NCBI GenBank assembly: GCA_951812925.1
Contig: OX638372.1
Coordinates: 7,006,001-7,070,000, forward strand
DNA: 64,000 nt
Direction of reading: 5' to 3'
Source: Calliopum simillimum
Lineage: Eukaryota > Arthropoda > Insecta > Diptera > Lauxaniidae
The translations under genes and the position numbers were made by a program. Below are positions 49,300-61,873 of the stretch, in pieces. Under the pieces are notes generated by a model that was given only the letters and a program-made list of their open reading frames with translations, did no database searches and had not been told where the DNA came from. Position 1 is the first letter of the stretch. The number at the start of each line of letters is the position of its first letter.

Positions 49300-49763
49300 G
49301 CCTGTGTCCATCTATATCCAAAATATCGGTGAAAGTTCAAAAGTATCGAAAAACATCTAAAATATCGACAAAAATCTAAAAGCATCGAATAACATCCAAA
49401 ATATCGGTAAATGTCGAAGAGATTCTAAAATCATCTAAAATATCGGAATCGAGTCGAAAAGCATCGAAAAACATCCAAAATATCGGTAAGAGTCCAAAAT
49501 TATCGAATGACATCCAAAATGTCGGTGAAAGTCGAAAAATATCCAAATCATCGAAAAACACTCAAAATATCGGTAAAAGTCAAAAAGTATCCTAAACCAT
49601 CAAAAATATTGGTAGAAGTCGAAAAGTATGGAAAAGCATCCAAAATATTGGTGAAAGTCGAATAGTGTCGAAAAACGTCTAAAATATCGCCGAAAGTCGA
49701 AAATATCAATAAAAGTCCAATAGCATCGAAGAACATCCAAAAAATCGGTAAAAGTCGAAAATT
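49300..49763. repeat. 39-bp satellite, left block
   Basis: About 12 units of a 39-bp repeat, consensus pieces AACATCCAAAATATCGGTAA, AAGTCGAAAAG and TATCGAAA. Because 39 is a multiple of three, open frames on the minus strand run through it as a 13-residue repeat; these are artefacts of the period. Confidence 0.9.
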
Positions 49764-50644
49764 CAGTGCAGTGCATAACATTTGCAACCAAAAACACTTG
49801 AAACTGAATCACCAATTTTCGGCCACTAAAACAGATGCAAATAAAATACTTGGTATGAGGTTTTATGTCATTTATATTGTTGTTTATAAAACAAAAATAA
49901 AAAGTCCATACATCGCTTATACAAAAGTAAAACTTAAGTGCAATATAAAAATGTATCGGTATTGGCTGTGCAAAACATTTGCAACTATTAATCTAATTTT
50001 AAAATTAATAACTAAAAAAATCAATATTTAATGGAATAACCCCTGTTTTTATAACAACAGTGGCATCTATTTTCAAATGAGTGCGGAATTTCCTGCTACC
50101 GTTTTTTAACTTCATTAAACAACTCATCCTGTTTTCTAAATTTTTGATTGCATAATAAGCAATGCATTTTTGTGACTTGACGATTTGGTTGGGTTTAGAT
50201 CTGGCGACTACACGGGGCACTGATGATCATCAATATTTTGCCATTTTATCCAATCTTTTACCACTTCAGATGTGTGTTTAGGGTTGATATCATGCAGGAA
50301 TATCCATTTTAGTGTCATTTTCCAAGTTGCATATGGCATCATAGTATTTTGTTGTATGTCTTAAAATTCATTAGACTTCATTATGCCTTCAACACTTTGA
50401 ATTGGACCGATTCCTTGCGCAAAGAAGCATCCTCAGACCATGATACTACAACCTCTATGCTAGACAGTTCCTTTTGTATATTTCGGGCTTAGCCTTTCTC
50501 TCCTTGGTTATTTTTTTTTTATAAACAACAATATAAATGGCATAAAACCTCATACCAAGTATTTTATTTGCATTTGCTTTAGTGGCCAAAATCTGGTGAT
50601 TCAGTTTGAAGTGCTTTTGGTTGCAAATGTTATGCACAGCACTG
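49764..50644 (-). mobile_element. Tc1-like element inserted in the 39-bp satellite
   Basis: Long ITRs of 124 bp at 49764-49887 and 50521-50644, ends CAGTGCAGTGCATAACATTT and its inverted relative; TA follows the right end, while the left TA is mutated. On the minus strand (about 50455 down to 50035) the frame reads GCSIMV, a stop, GCFFAQGIGPIQSVEGIM, then KWIFLHDINPKHTSEVVKDW and, after another stop, SPDLNPTK. These are the Tc1 motifs MVWGCF, QQDNDPKHTS and SPDLNPIE, with stops at Trp positions and a degenerate catalytic Asp neighbourhood. 881 bp, short for a full element; the N-terminal half is missing. Non-autonomous. Confidence 0.9.
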
Positions 50645-50978
50645 TATATAAAAATCCGTAAAATTCCAATAATATCGAAAAACATCTAAAATATCGGTAT
50701 AAGTCCAATAGTATCGAAAAACATCCAGTCAGAAAGTATCTAAAATCATTTAAAATATCGTTATAATTCCAATAGTATCGAGAAACATCCAATTTATCGG
50801 TAAAATTTGAAAAGTATCGAAAAACTCTAAAATATCGCCAAAAGTTGAAAATATCGGTAAAATTCCAATACTATCGAAAAACATCCAAAATATCGGTAAA
50901 AGTCGAAAAGTCTCCAAAATCATCTCATATATAGGTAAAAGTCGTAAAGTATCGAAAAACATCTAAAATATCCATGGA
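50645..50978. repeat. 39-bp satellite, right block
   Basis: About 8 units of the same 39-bp repeat as 49300-49763, continuing on the other side of the Tc1-like insertion. Some units have lost parts. Confidence 0.9.
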
Positions 50979-51062
50979 GTAGTGTAGTTCACTTTTATCA
51001 ACGGTACCGGATAGCCATGAATTTCTTTCTTAAGCATTACCTCTCGACTTTTCAAATTAGAC

Positions 51063-51449
51063 CATTACTTTCCTAGATATCATCTATTGAATAGGTGTCT
51101 TTATTTCACACAAATTAAATTTAGTCTTTAACATATCGTCGGGTTAAAACTTCAACCAGCCATCTACATTTTTCATGTTTTGAGATAAAAGCGTTTTAAG
51201 TATTTTGAAATTCGTTTTTTGTATGGGATTTTCCAGTTTTCTGCTTTTTATTCTTTATATAAAATTGAGTGAGGACTAAATTTCAAAAAACCGACTAGAC
51301 TGGGGCATAGAGCCGTTTTTTCTTTATATTTCTACATACTTAACTCAAAACATCAGTATATGAAGATGTCTAGTTGTAGTTTTAACCCGACGATATTACG
51401 TAGAGTTGCGATGCATTTTTTTCAATAGATGATAGCTCGGAAGGTTATG
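51063..51449. mobile_element. Foldback element, ~115-bp arms
   Basis: The left arm has CTTTCCTAGATATCATCTATTG, then ATCGTCGGGTTAAAACT and CATGTTTTGA. The right arm has the inverted forms CAAAACATC, AGTTTTAACCCGACGAT, and CAATAGATGATAGCTCGGAAGG. The spacer is ~165 bp and noncoding. Confidence 0.7.
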
Positions 51450-52099
51450 AACACCAAAACTTCAAAACATGCCTGTTAAAAAATTAAAGATCCACTAAAG
51501 AAATGTTTACAAAGAAATTAACCAATTAATTCTCCTTGCATGCAAAACGATTCCACAGATAATTTAATCTTTTTCCATATCTAAACACTTAAAACACAAA
51601 TCTTGTAAATATTCCAACCATGCGGCTTAAGTCAAGCGCAACTTCATTACTACGTAATGCCTTATCTATGCTACGTTGGTGAGGCGGGCTGCTTAAGAAT
51701 CTTGTAAGTATGTGAAGAAATAACAAAAAAAAAAAAAATATTAAATGAAATCTCATCATGAATTCCTTATGACAACTTAGCAAATTACTTGACATGACAT
51801 TTAACGTCAGTTAGCAGCACCACGACGATGACGACGAAGACGCAAAGCAGCAGAGCAATAGTTGGATGTGTCAAAATTTGAGTTGGTTAAGCGCACAAAA
51901 TTAAAAAGCATTTCCTCACAGTTATGCGGCGAAAATCTGTGCGTTTCATTAGGGTATGATATTAACACAACAGAGATGTATTTAAGATAAAAGTTTGTGA
52001 CATGTTTTAAAGCAACCAGACTGTTAATCGGTGCGAGTGTGAAGCACTTTTGAACCGAATACTCCGAGCTAAGAGACATGATTGTAATCGTCAAAAAAA

Positions 52100-52190
52100 G
52101 GCATTAGGAAATAACGCCCAAAATTAAAAGTAAATAACGTCCAAACAATATGAAATATCGCCAAAAAACAAAAACAAAGTAACGCTACCA
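52100..52190. repeat. Second AAATAACGCC motif cluster
   Basis: GAAATAACGCCCAAAATT, GTAAATAACGTCCAAA, GAAATATCGCCAAAA and AGTAACGC in ~90 bp; the same motif family as 46905-47310, 5 kb away. Confidence 0.7.
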
Positions 52191-54796
52191 TCCAATAGAA
52201 ATGGTAAAGCATATTACTGAACATATGCAAACTACCGTAGTAACTCCCATTACATAGATCCGAAAGTGCCAGACCTTTGTAGAATATTCGTGAAAGTTTG
52301 CATTTTTGCCAAGTCTTGCGTCGTGCATTCAGCAACAGTCGCTGATATAGTTTTCTGAGCACAGCTTGACAAAGCTGTTTGAGAGCTGTCACGCCTACTC
52401 GCTAAATACCGCCCACTTTCGGAAGAGTAAATTTGTTGCAAAAGTGTTCTTAGTGCAATGTACAGTTCAAATACCGAATAATCGTTTTCTCACTATTTTC
52501 ACATCACTTCTGAATAGATATATGTATGATGTACCTATAAATATAAATAACCATATTATATTCAGTGATGTTTAAAATAATTTTAAAAATTTACGTTAGT
52601 GCTAATAAACGCATTTATAAATCATACACTTAGATTGTGAGCTTGCGCTAAAATCCATTGGAAGCTTAGCACGTCGTCGTCGTTGTTCCTTCGTTGACAC
52701 TCTTGTCCCCTTTCCATCCCATATCTCTACCATACACGGACGGCTGCGTTGTGATGTGTGATGCTTTGAGCCGTGCATATTAAATAACCTCAAGTATTTA
52801 CGTTACTGCCGCCATGTTCCATGTAAGTAAGTAGCTGCGTGCGTATGCCTATGCGTGATAAAGATTTTTGGGAACTTTGTCGGTAGGTAACGCGTGCGTT
52901 TTATATTTGCCGCGCCACAAATTTTTGTTGGGTTGAATAAACTCTTAAATTTTGTTGCTCTCTGGTGGCGATTTTTTTGTTTTGTTTTCGCATTACTTTA
53001 AAATGGGCCTTTTTATTCATTTAGGAATGTATGTAAACACTTTTTTGTGGTTCGGAATTTTAACACTTTCATGATGTTTGCAATTTAAGTATTTTGACGC
53101 GTTAAATATTTAATTTTTAAATGAAATGCGGAAAAGAAGGCTCGTCATTTTAAAGTATTTAAGCCATAACCATAGTCACGACTCAAATTTTTTTAATGAA
53201 AAGTTGTCGAAAAGTCAATATTTATTTGATAACAATTTTGTAACTTTTGGAAAACTTTTTGAAAAATTTTTACTAGAAACTTCTGAAAAGAAATGTCAAA
53301 AAAAACTTTTCAAAATAAATCGAATTTCAATCAAACTTTGGCTTCTGAGTAATTCAAATTAAATGTTAATTTACTAACGCAGTTATAAAAATTCAAGAAC
53401 TATCCAAAAACCAACAATCAGCTGAGTCGAATTTTTAAAGGTTCAACCGCCAATAGTCCTTTCAGGAATTTTTGATCGATTTACGCTACAAAAATTATAA
53501 AACTTTTCTTTCCGTGTAGTCTGCAGAGTACTATTAATTCTTAAAGGTGCCTATATGTATTCCACAAATTCTTTAAATCTCAAACAAATTACAGTTCCAT
53601 GTAGCTGAATGAAATGGATGTTCCATAAAGTTAACAGAATGGTACAAAGGATTTTGTTGCCTTAAATTCTGAAGTCATTTGATTGGCTTGGCAACAACTC
53701 AACAAAGTCGTCTATTAGTTAATTAATTAATGACACACTGGTGGGCAAACAATTAAGTGGCTGGCTATTAAATATTAGTCTATCTGACAAAGGATTAACT
53801 AAAAGGACTCTATTATTTATTGAGGCGAAGAAAATACAAGTCGCCTTTGCTTGTGTGTTTTGTTGGTTTACCTTCTGTGTGTCTGTGTGTGCATGTTAAG
53901 ACAAATGATCGGGTTTTATAGTCTCACCAAAAATTGAGACGTTAAAACGTTGAAATTGATTGACAACGACAACAACATTGAACTTGGGCTCAGAATTTAC
54001 ATTATTTATTAGGGTTATAAATTTATTGAAAATGTCTACATTTAAACAAAGTTGAACTGAAAATCAACTCAAAATTTTGCTTAAACTGATTAAGTAGAGA
54101 ATGTTGAAAATGTTAAGCTTATTTACTTAAAACTTGGTCAGAATATTGCCAATTTAATTGTCAGTCAGAATTTAATTGATTATCCGCAAGCAATGCCAAC
54201 ATGGATGCCGCAATTAATTTATGATTATTCACAATTAATATGACAATACACCTAAATGTATACGCGCACACACACACACGTATACGATACGCCGCATACA
54301 TTGAAGTGCAATCATGCATACGCGATCGAATTGAGTTATCAACTCCGTACTTCATTTCCATATCCTAATAAAGTTGCATTCATTAAACCGTCGTCGTCGT
54401 CGCTGCTATTGTTGGTATTGGTGTCTATAACATGTGTGCGGCGACGCGCTAATTAGCTAACAGTAGATAGTGTCAGGTAGCATAAACGGATGCTCACCTA
54501 CACGCGCATATACAAAACCGCTATGCAGACGTCGACACAAACACACACGCACACAATTACAAAGTACAAAATCCAAGTATTTGCATTACTAAGGAATTTC
54601 CAATTGCTGTCAATATCACTTCCGTCGGCAATGCATTTTGTATTTGCATGTCGCGTCATCAATTGTTGACATTCAGCTCTGACAGCAATGCACTTTCGTA
54701 TAATTGAGCTTACAAGTACAGTAGATGCTCGTATGATGTGAACTAAATAAATGTATGTATGTCTCGAACTCATCTACGAGTATAGGTCACACCGAC
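52191..54796. other. Gene-free stretch
   Basis: A 107-codon minus-strand frame (52069-52392) has a protein-like composition (KLYQRLLLNARRKTWQKCK) but no ATG, and its C-terminal part reads through the AAATAACGCC motifs. I cannot support it as a gene. CA microsatellites occur at ~54268 and ~54538, and a GTCGTCGTCG tract at ~54390. Confidence 0.35.
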
Positions 54797-55038
54797 TAAA
54801 ACACTTTCCCTTCATCGGGAATACCTCCTTCCCAGGAAACCGTTTCTTGTAGAGCTCGCACAATCGGTAATATCGTTAGTCTCACACTATCGCGACGATC
54901 GATGGTTTATGACGAACTATTGATAGTAATTATTTATTACTAAAATATGTAAAAATTTTTAACTCGAACTAGAATAAATTTTACTAAAACACTTCCTTTT
55001 CTTTAGGAATACCTCCCTTCTGGGAAACCGTTTCTTGT
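54797..55038. repeat. Direct repeat ~188 bp apart
   Basis: ACTAAAACACTT, GGAATACCTCC and GGAAACCGTTTCTTGT occur in order at 54797-54850 and again at ~54983-55038. Possibly part of the 3' region of the adjacent antisense non-LTR element, since it lies on its 3' side. Confidence 0.65.
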
Positions 55039-55379
55039 CAGTAAATCTGAGGGTATTTAATGCCATCTCATCATTTCCCTACGTTGGGCTCTTTTTCTAT
55101 CTCTATTTTCTTTTTTTAGAAAAGAAGTTAAATCGGGATGCGGGAAACCGCTTCAAGATTTGGGACTTAGTTTAGAACGAGCAACGTTCTAAAATCTGCT
55201 CTCTGCCAGGAAAAAAGTTGTCTGGTTCTGGAACCTCGTCGGTCCCTGCTAAGGTGAACAAGGCTTTGTGCAGAGGTTACCTCCAAAATATAAACAAAGT
55301 GCGCCAGCAAGAAGATGTATAGCGGTAGAGTTTTTTAACATCAAAAAATTTCATAATTTCTGGCCTCTATTTTTTCAGC

Positions 55380-56090
55380 GTTTCACGTTTCAACGTTTCA
55401 CACGTATCGTCCATTTAAGAACTCATTTTTTTCGTTTACCAGCATAGCTGGTATGTTGCTTCCGATTGTAAGTGGACCAACGCTATCCTGGAACTCCCGT
55501 CTTATCTTCTCTCAATTTTTGCAGTTGAAGATCGTATGTTCCACATTGCCGAATTCTGCGCAGGTACTTATATCAGTTTGGTCTATCTGGTTTTCCTATC
55601 TTGTTTAGGAATTTTTGGAAATATCCATGTCCTGAAAGCAGTCACGTGTATGTAATAGTTAACCTTAACGAACTTTCTGTTTAACCAGGTGTTCTACAAA
55701 GGTACGAGCAGTGCGGTTCAGCTTCCGTTTCACTTTGCCATCTCTTTTGCCAGCTTTCTAAGGAGTGAACACCGACATTTTGTAATGTCCACTGATTTCC
55801 CAGATGGTTTCGCTCCACATTGCTCCAGAAAGTATATTGGTAGTGCTTTTATTAATCCTAAGAGTGATGCTATCGCTTGACTTGCTTTAGTAGCCGCATG
55901 CTGTATTTGCGCCTAGTAGGTGAGCTTTGAGTCCAAGTTGACACACAAATTTTTTGACCATTTTTTTTTTTAAGTACGTTTCCGGGAGTATACTCATCGG
56001 AATGTACTTTTTGGTAGGCAACTGTTTTTTCAGTAGTTAGTTTGAGACCGTGATCATCCATCACGTGATCGTCCGTCACGTCTGAACTCA
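55380..56090 (-). pseudogene. Antisense non-LTR retrotransposon relic (R1/jockey-like)
   Basis: On the minus strand from ~56090 downward the frame has DDHGLKLTTEKTVAYQ, matching the reverse-transcriptase block 'GL.L...KTE', then LDSKLTY followed by AQIQHAATKASQAIASL, a typical motif of this region. After frameshifts, the end of ORF2 reads LSGHGYFQKFLNKIGK, then CAEFGNVEHTIFNC, the C-terminal Cys/His block with NVEHTIFNC in place of the usual 'ETAEHVLFEC'. Several stops and frameshifts are present; the 5' two-thirds of the element is missing. The R1 versus jockey clade is not resolved. Confidence 0.75.
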
Positions 56091-58851
56091 AAAAAAAAAA
56101 AAAAAGTATTATTAAGATTAGTTAAGATTATTTAATATCAAATGTTTCATATTGCTTAACCACCTACACAATGTATTATAAAAGAACATAGTTCTTGGTA
56201 TACGCACAATTTTATCTCCAAAATAAAAATAAAAATAAAAATAAAAAATATCATCATCTGGTTAAGCTTTCGGTGAGCACACTCAGGGAAAAAACGACAA
56301 CTTTCACTGTTGATTCAATTGATATCAGTAACGATTTAGCTTCGAAGGCGAAATTATTTGAACTGACTGTGGAAAACTTTTGATTTGAAGTTATTTAATT
56401 GAATGCGATTAGTATTCAAATCAAATAATATCTTCTTAAGATTTAACAAACATCTGAGCAGCAATATAATTTTGAAGACCAGCGTCATACATTTTTGCGG
56501 AACCTCAGCAAATATCCGTGGATCGGTTCCGTTGCACGGTTGAAAAACACGCGTATTAAGTTTCGACTTTATGTTGGAAAAGAAAAATTGAATTCAAAAT
56601 GCATAACGGCTAAAATATATGATGTTTTATCGTATTAACGCATAAATGCATGGACATACCGACTATTTTCGCTGCCATCTTCGTTGCCAGCAGCAATATC
56701 ATCCTTCATTCTGTGGTATCGCAAATTAGTCCGAGAGAAGCAATTTGTATGACAATAATAACAATTGATTATGGTTTTAACGGTCTTATGTTCATTTTAG
56801 CGGAAGTCTCTGTACCAAGATACTGAAGTGACCAAATCACTTGTATCGTGTTGCATGGGTTATGAATAATTTAGCTTAATGAATGAGTTTTCATCTTGAT
56901 ATATTGATATGTAAGTAGATACTGTTAAAATGTATATTTGTGCTTTATCAATTAAGCAAAATTTTGGTAGCGGAGTGATAGAACTAATAACACTAGTTTA
57001 CAAAGAAAAGAAAAATGAACAAAAAATTTCACTATTTTTTTCGTAAGCAATCTGTTCCCCTTATCTCAAAATCACAAAAAAAATATAAAATTTATGAATA
57101 GGTTTTCGAGATATCAATTTTATTCCAATTTTTTTCTCAGACAAGTTTTCTCTCAAATATGATCTCCAAAAACAGTTCTATATACAAAAAATTTGAAAAT
57201 TCTAACCCCTTCTTTAGATAAATACCTCAAAAATTGGTTACAAATTACTGTTACTGAATTTATAATCTTTGTTCTAAGAGTCTTATCTAGAATACACATT
57301 CATGCCAATTAACTATTGCAAATTTAACATTCCGCGTAAAAATAGAACAACAAATTTTCTGCATTACGTAAAACATTGCCCAAATTTAGAACTGCGCTCA
57401 TATCATCAAAATTTTTGTATTTTTATTGTAATTTATTTTATCCATTTTTGAGGTCACGAAACTTTTTGCAACTTTTTTCACTTGAAAAATTCATTCCATT
57501 ATATAAATGGAAATATTTTATTAAATTGCTTTTAAATGGAATTTTATTTATGTACCATTTATTTGTAGCCTTGGGTTAAATCAAGTCACGTTCATTGTAA
57601 ACTCAAGAGTGGCACATAAATTTTGTTATTCCAATTAATTAAAAATTTGGTTTTTCTCATAAACATAAATTGGCAACAAAACGAAACTTTTCACTAAACA
57701 ACAAATTTTATTATATGAAAACGAGTAATTGAAATTCATAGAAAACGTGCTTCAACAGTTTTACAGCGGGCAATTCTGTAGAGCAAAAAAAAAGTAATAC
57801 AAATTTAAGGATAACTTTTTTAAAATTTGATGGTTTTATTAAAAATAGCAAATATTCGTAATATAAATGAATGTAAATGTCTTTAAATAATTGATGTCAT
57901 TTTTAAGAAGCTATACCTAAGTTGTATGATGTAATCAAAGCTAAAAATTATCTACTTATATGAGTGATTCTATTCAAGAAAATATGAAAAAATATTATAT
58001 ACAAAAATTGAACTTAAAAATGTCAAATTCTCAGTCTCCTGGCATGTCTTCCTTCCGAAATTTATGTTTAATGGTAAATTGAACTCAGTAGGTACATACA
58101 TTTTGCACTAGGTACAGAATATTTAATCAAAAAAAAAAAAAAAGAAAGAAAAATGGACATGGATATCTTTGTAGATATCGAAGTACAAAGTTTGTAAATT
58201 TTTACTCGAAAGTGGTAGTGATGATCGACCTCAAATCAATTGTAAAATGTTCAGAACATGTTTAAGTACCGAATTCCGCCATGAATTGAAAACCGATAGA
58301 ATTCACCCTATCTCTCATTTTTGTCTGTAGTGTTTGATTTCGTCAGTGAATATAAGGTCCCTTCAGATTTTAATGGCCAGCAACCAAAATTGATCATTGT
58401 CCCCAAAAAGAACGGAACGATGTGCAAATGATGAAATAAGTACCTTTGTATGTCACTCGACAATACATGGCACATCAAAATATCAAAAAGTTTTGATGAA
58501 CTAAGTAATAGGTATATCTAACGCATTGCTATTTTATTGATGCGAATACCCGAAGTGATGTACCTAAGGACCGCCTGCATTTATATAAGATCTTGGATAT
58601 TTAAGGCGATATACCAAGTTTTGTGTGTGAGAGAATATCACGGCTTCTTGAGAAATATATTTTGTAGATATTATGTATTTAATTTATTGGATAAAAATCT
58701 TTCATATTTTACTATTTAACTCCATAATTTCGTCATTCAATGTTATAATGATGATTTAATGACTTGAAAGGAAAAATCTCAGATCCATGTTCTCAGTCTC
58801 ATGGAAACTTAAAGATTTAATTTTGGGTTTAAACATACAACGATAAATAAG
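56091..58851. other. Gene-free stretch
   Basis: An A run at ~56091, an AAAAAT microsatellite at ~56220-56248 and AT-rich DNA. No gene recognised. Confidence 0.4.
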
Positions 58852-58966
58852 ATTATACTAATTTTATGAACTTTAGTCATTAATTCTCATAATTTTCTAA
58901 GCTGAAAAATGCATGAAATTTTCGATTCTTGCAAATAATGACTAAAGTTCATAAAATAAGTATAAT
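58852..58966. repeat. Short inverted repeat, ~29-bp arms
   Basis: TATACTAATTTTATGAACTT with TAGTCATTA (left) is repeated inverted as TAATGACTA with AAGTTCATAAAATAAGTATA (right), one mismatch, around a ~50-bp AT-rich loop. MITE-like, with no clear target duplication. Confidence 0.7.
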
Positions 58967-59168
58967 TATTATATTAGTATTATTTCCTTCGCAACTCAGC
59001 CTCCTAAGCACATTTTTTTTTTTTTTAAACGACAATTAGTGCATCTTATTTAGTCATATTTTTCGCACTTATTTCGTATCACGTTGACGATTTTTCATGA
59101 TAGTATGCCATTTATATTATTTATTTGTAGTGAGTATGTATTTATGTCATAATAGCTCAGAAGGATTC

Positions 59169-59312
59169 CAGCGACAGCTATGTATATAGGAAGCACTTTT
59201 GCTGGACACTTTTCAATGGAATGTAAACTCCTCGACTGTTATAGCATCAGCTATGTAAAATGTACCTTCTGCTATGGATGACTATTCTAGATGGTTCTAG
59301 CGACAGCTATGT
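59169..59312. repeat. Three copies of an AGCGACAGCTATGTA motif
   Basis: CCAGCGACAGCTATGTA (~59169), ATAGCATCAGCTATGTAAAA (~59242) and CTAGCGACAGCTATGTAAAA (~59298) recur about 60-70 bp apart, just before the MITE at 59323. Confidence 0.6.
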
Positions 59313-59322
59313 AAAATATAAT

Positions 59323-59469
59323 TAGTAATGAGCAAACCAAGACCAAGACCAAGACCATAGCAGTCTTGGTCTTGGTCTTGGTTTTGATATTGAGTCTTGG
59401 TCTTGGTCTCGCAAAATTTGCAAGACCAAGAACAAGACGCAAGACCAAGACTAATTTTGCTCATCACTA
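59323..59469. mobile_element. hAT-type MITE with a hexamer-repeat core
   Basis: The 8-bp direct repeat AATATAAT flanks the element (59315-59322 and 59470-59477), the hallmark length of hAT target duplications. The ends are TAGTAATGAGCAAA and TTTTGCTCATCACTA, inverted with one mismatch. The 147-bp body is almost wholly CAAGAC/GTCTTG-type hexamers in both orientations, so the element can fold into a long hairpin. No coding capacity. Confidence 0.85.
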
Positions 59470-59477
59470 AATATAAT

Positions 59478-61873
59478 ATCCGCTAGACTTTCTCGATGGC
59501 AATGTTAATTGATAATGGTAGTGGTAATTTGTTTTGCAGACAATTTCTCACAATAGGCTATCGTCGTGTAGGTTTATTTTTGTCGTCTTTAAACTTTTCC
59601 GGAATTTTTCGAAATTTTTTAACATCTTTCGAACATCTGTATTTTCCATATTTTTCGAGGTTTTGAAGATTATGGTTTTACTCTATTTTTTTCAAAATTT
59701 TTCAGTGATTATAAGCGTCCAAGACTTTTTGAATTTTTTAGCAGCTTTTGAATGGACATTTTGCAAATATAAAGTTTTTCATCGTCGACATTCTGCGTTC
59801 ACTGTATTTTTGAATTTAATCGATATATTTTTGATACTTTTGACTTTTGCGTTACTTTATGAAACGATACTTTTTCAATTGCATTCGTCACAAATCGGAA
59901 ATGCCAGATACTCTTGAATGCAAACACCAAATGAATGTCAGTTGGTTTGCCCTATATTTCCTTTTCTCTGAGTGTAATCATATGATTGGAAAAGCTTTGC
60001 GTACGGCTTTTTTTGCTTATTGAGTTTTAGTGCATTAAAGTGGTACGCTTTGCTTTTAGTGAAAATGCATTCGTTCAATGCCTCTAATCTAAGCCTTGCA
60101 ATACGAAACATAAAAAAAGTGATATCTTTCGAAACTGTTGCTTGTAGTTGCTATAAAGATTGAGGGGATTTTGGTTTTAGCTCTTTGGATTTGTATTGAT
60201 TGATATGAAAAAGGAAAAAACCAGCAAGAAGTGCGGGAATACATTTGTGCTTGTAAATCATTGATTGGTTTTAGCTTTCGAAGGCACAATTGTAAAGTGA
60301 GTAAGTGAGTAGCTTTGTTGAAGTTTTATCTTCTTCAGATTTGAGCCTTTCGCCACTACAAAAGTATACTAAAAATTATTTTTTGTGAAAAACTCACTAA
60401 AGGTTAAACCGTTAAACTCATAAAGTTAAAAAACTTCGATACTGTCGTCAAAAATTAAAATGTTATTTAATTTAAATTGCAATTATAAATACCTTCGAAT
60501 GCATAACCAGAATTATTACAGACTGCACTGGCCATATTAACAACAGCGCGCAATTCATTCATTCATTCATTTATCCCTTTCAATCACTTTCAACAGCACC
60601 ATAATGAAGTGTAATTTAATTTACATTTTAAATTGCAGTTCCCTGCTGTTGCAGCTGGGCGCCACAATGACGACGGGACGCATAAGAAGTGTTTTTCCAG
60701 ACTGCAGAGATAACGCCAGGATAAAAGGAAAATACGCCTGTATGCCTGGCTCTGCCTACAGACAGAACACAATTTATTTATGCGCTGCTCTCGACTGCTA
60801 ACTGCATTTTCATTTGGCAACAAAATCCATGCACTAAACACAGGCCAGCCAGCCAGCACAGCCGGTAGAAAAATGGATTAATAAATAATGCACTATCGGC
60901 GTAAAATGGATTGCGCGTTGCAAAATTAATCGCAACAATCGACAACAGTTATGGCGGTTGCAGCAACATTTCTCATTTCTAATGCAGCAATGAATTAATG
61001 ACCACTCTCGAAAAAAAGACAACAGCATTTAAATATTTATTCGACATTTTGGGTGTTTTTATAGCATAAAAGCTGATAATTGTAATGACTGTAGTAAGTA
61101 AACGTTTGCCACTTACGTATATGGGATACCAGAATACCTAGGGGTGGCCGAAACGCACTTATGATTACACTCTGCAACACGAAAAAGAAAAGAGGATCTT
61201 GTTGTTTTCGGAGATTTGTCTGTATACTTACTTTTTGAAAAAACTTTACCCATATTGGCATAGAGGGTACTTTTCTACCCCTAAACTAATCTAGAGATTT
61301 CCATGAAACTAGAAATTTTAAAAATTATTTGTTGACACATATCTTATCTTTGGAATGTTGGCTATCATTTATGTATCACGACAAATTTGGGTTCACCAAC
61401 CCCACACTGCTCCCTCACATTAACCGAAAGTCTCCAAGAAGACCATTTTTGGAAAGAAACTAAAATTATTTCGATATTTAAAATTTTAACATCAGCACTT
61501 GTTTCATGTTGCTAAACGATGATAGTTTCAGTATGCGAAAAAATAACTCAAATCGGGATTGCCATATTTGAGTTATCTGATGTCCATGGGCCAATGTGTA
61601 TATACTCTCCGGATAGTTTTGAAGTTTTCTGAAAGCGACGCCATATTTTGTGAGCAATATACATATGTATGTTTTGATTCCTAATTCTAAAGGCTTTTGA
61701 CATGCTAAAAACAGTGCCGTAACCAGTTTCGTTATATCATATCAGAATTTTGAGATATTCTTGTTTCAAAAGGAAAAGTTGCTGTGTTTTGGACACTACC
61801 CTGTGATGTGCGATAATTGGTTTCATTTTCCTAATGCCAGGACATTACCCGTGAAAATTAGTACTTTCCATAC
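59478..61873. other. Gene-free stretch
   Basis: T-rich frame at 59534-59917 with no domain; an ATTC microsatellite at ~60550. An ATG frame at 60604-60801 (65 codons, MKCNLIYILNCSSLLLQLG start, 6 Cys) is discussed among the rejected items. Confidence 0.4.

Noticed and set aside
49376..49815. Repetitive minus-strand frames with a Phe/Asp-rich 13-residue repeat
   Set aside because: They come from the 39-bp satellite, whose length is a multiple of three; there are no splice sites or start context, and the same period appears in other frames.
52069..52392. 107-codon minus-strand frame with protein-like composition
   Set aside because: It lacks an ATG, and its second half reads through the AAATAACGCC repeat patch.
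60604..60801. 65-codon ATG frame with a hydrophobic start and six Cys, possibly a small secreted peptide
   Set aside because: No conserved Cys pattern that I recognise, no splice or poly(A) context, and the length is within chance for this window. Not called.
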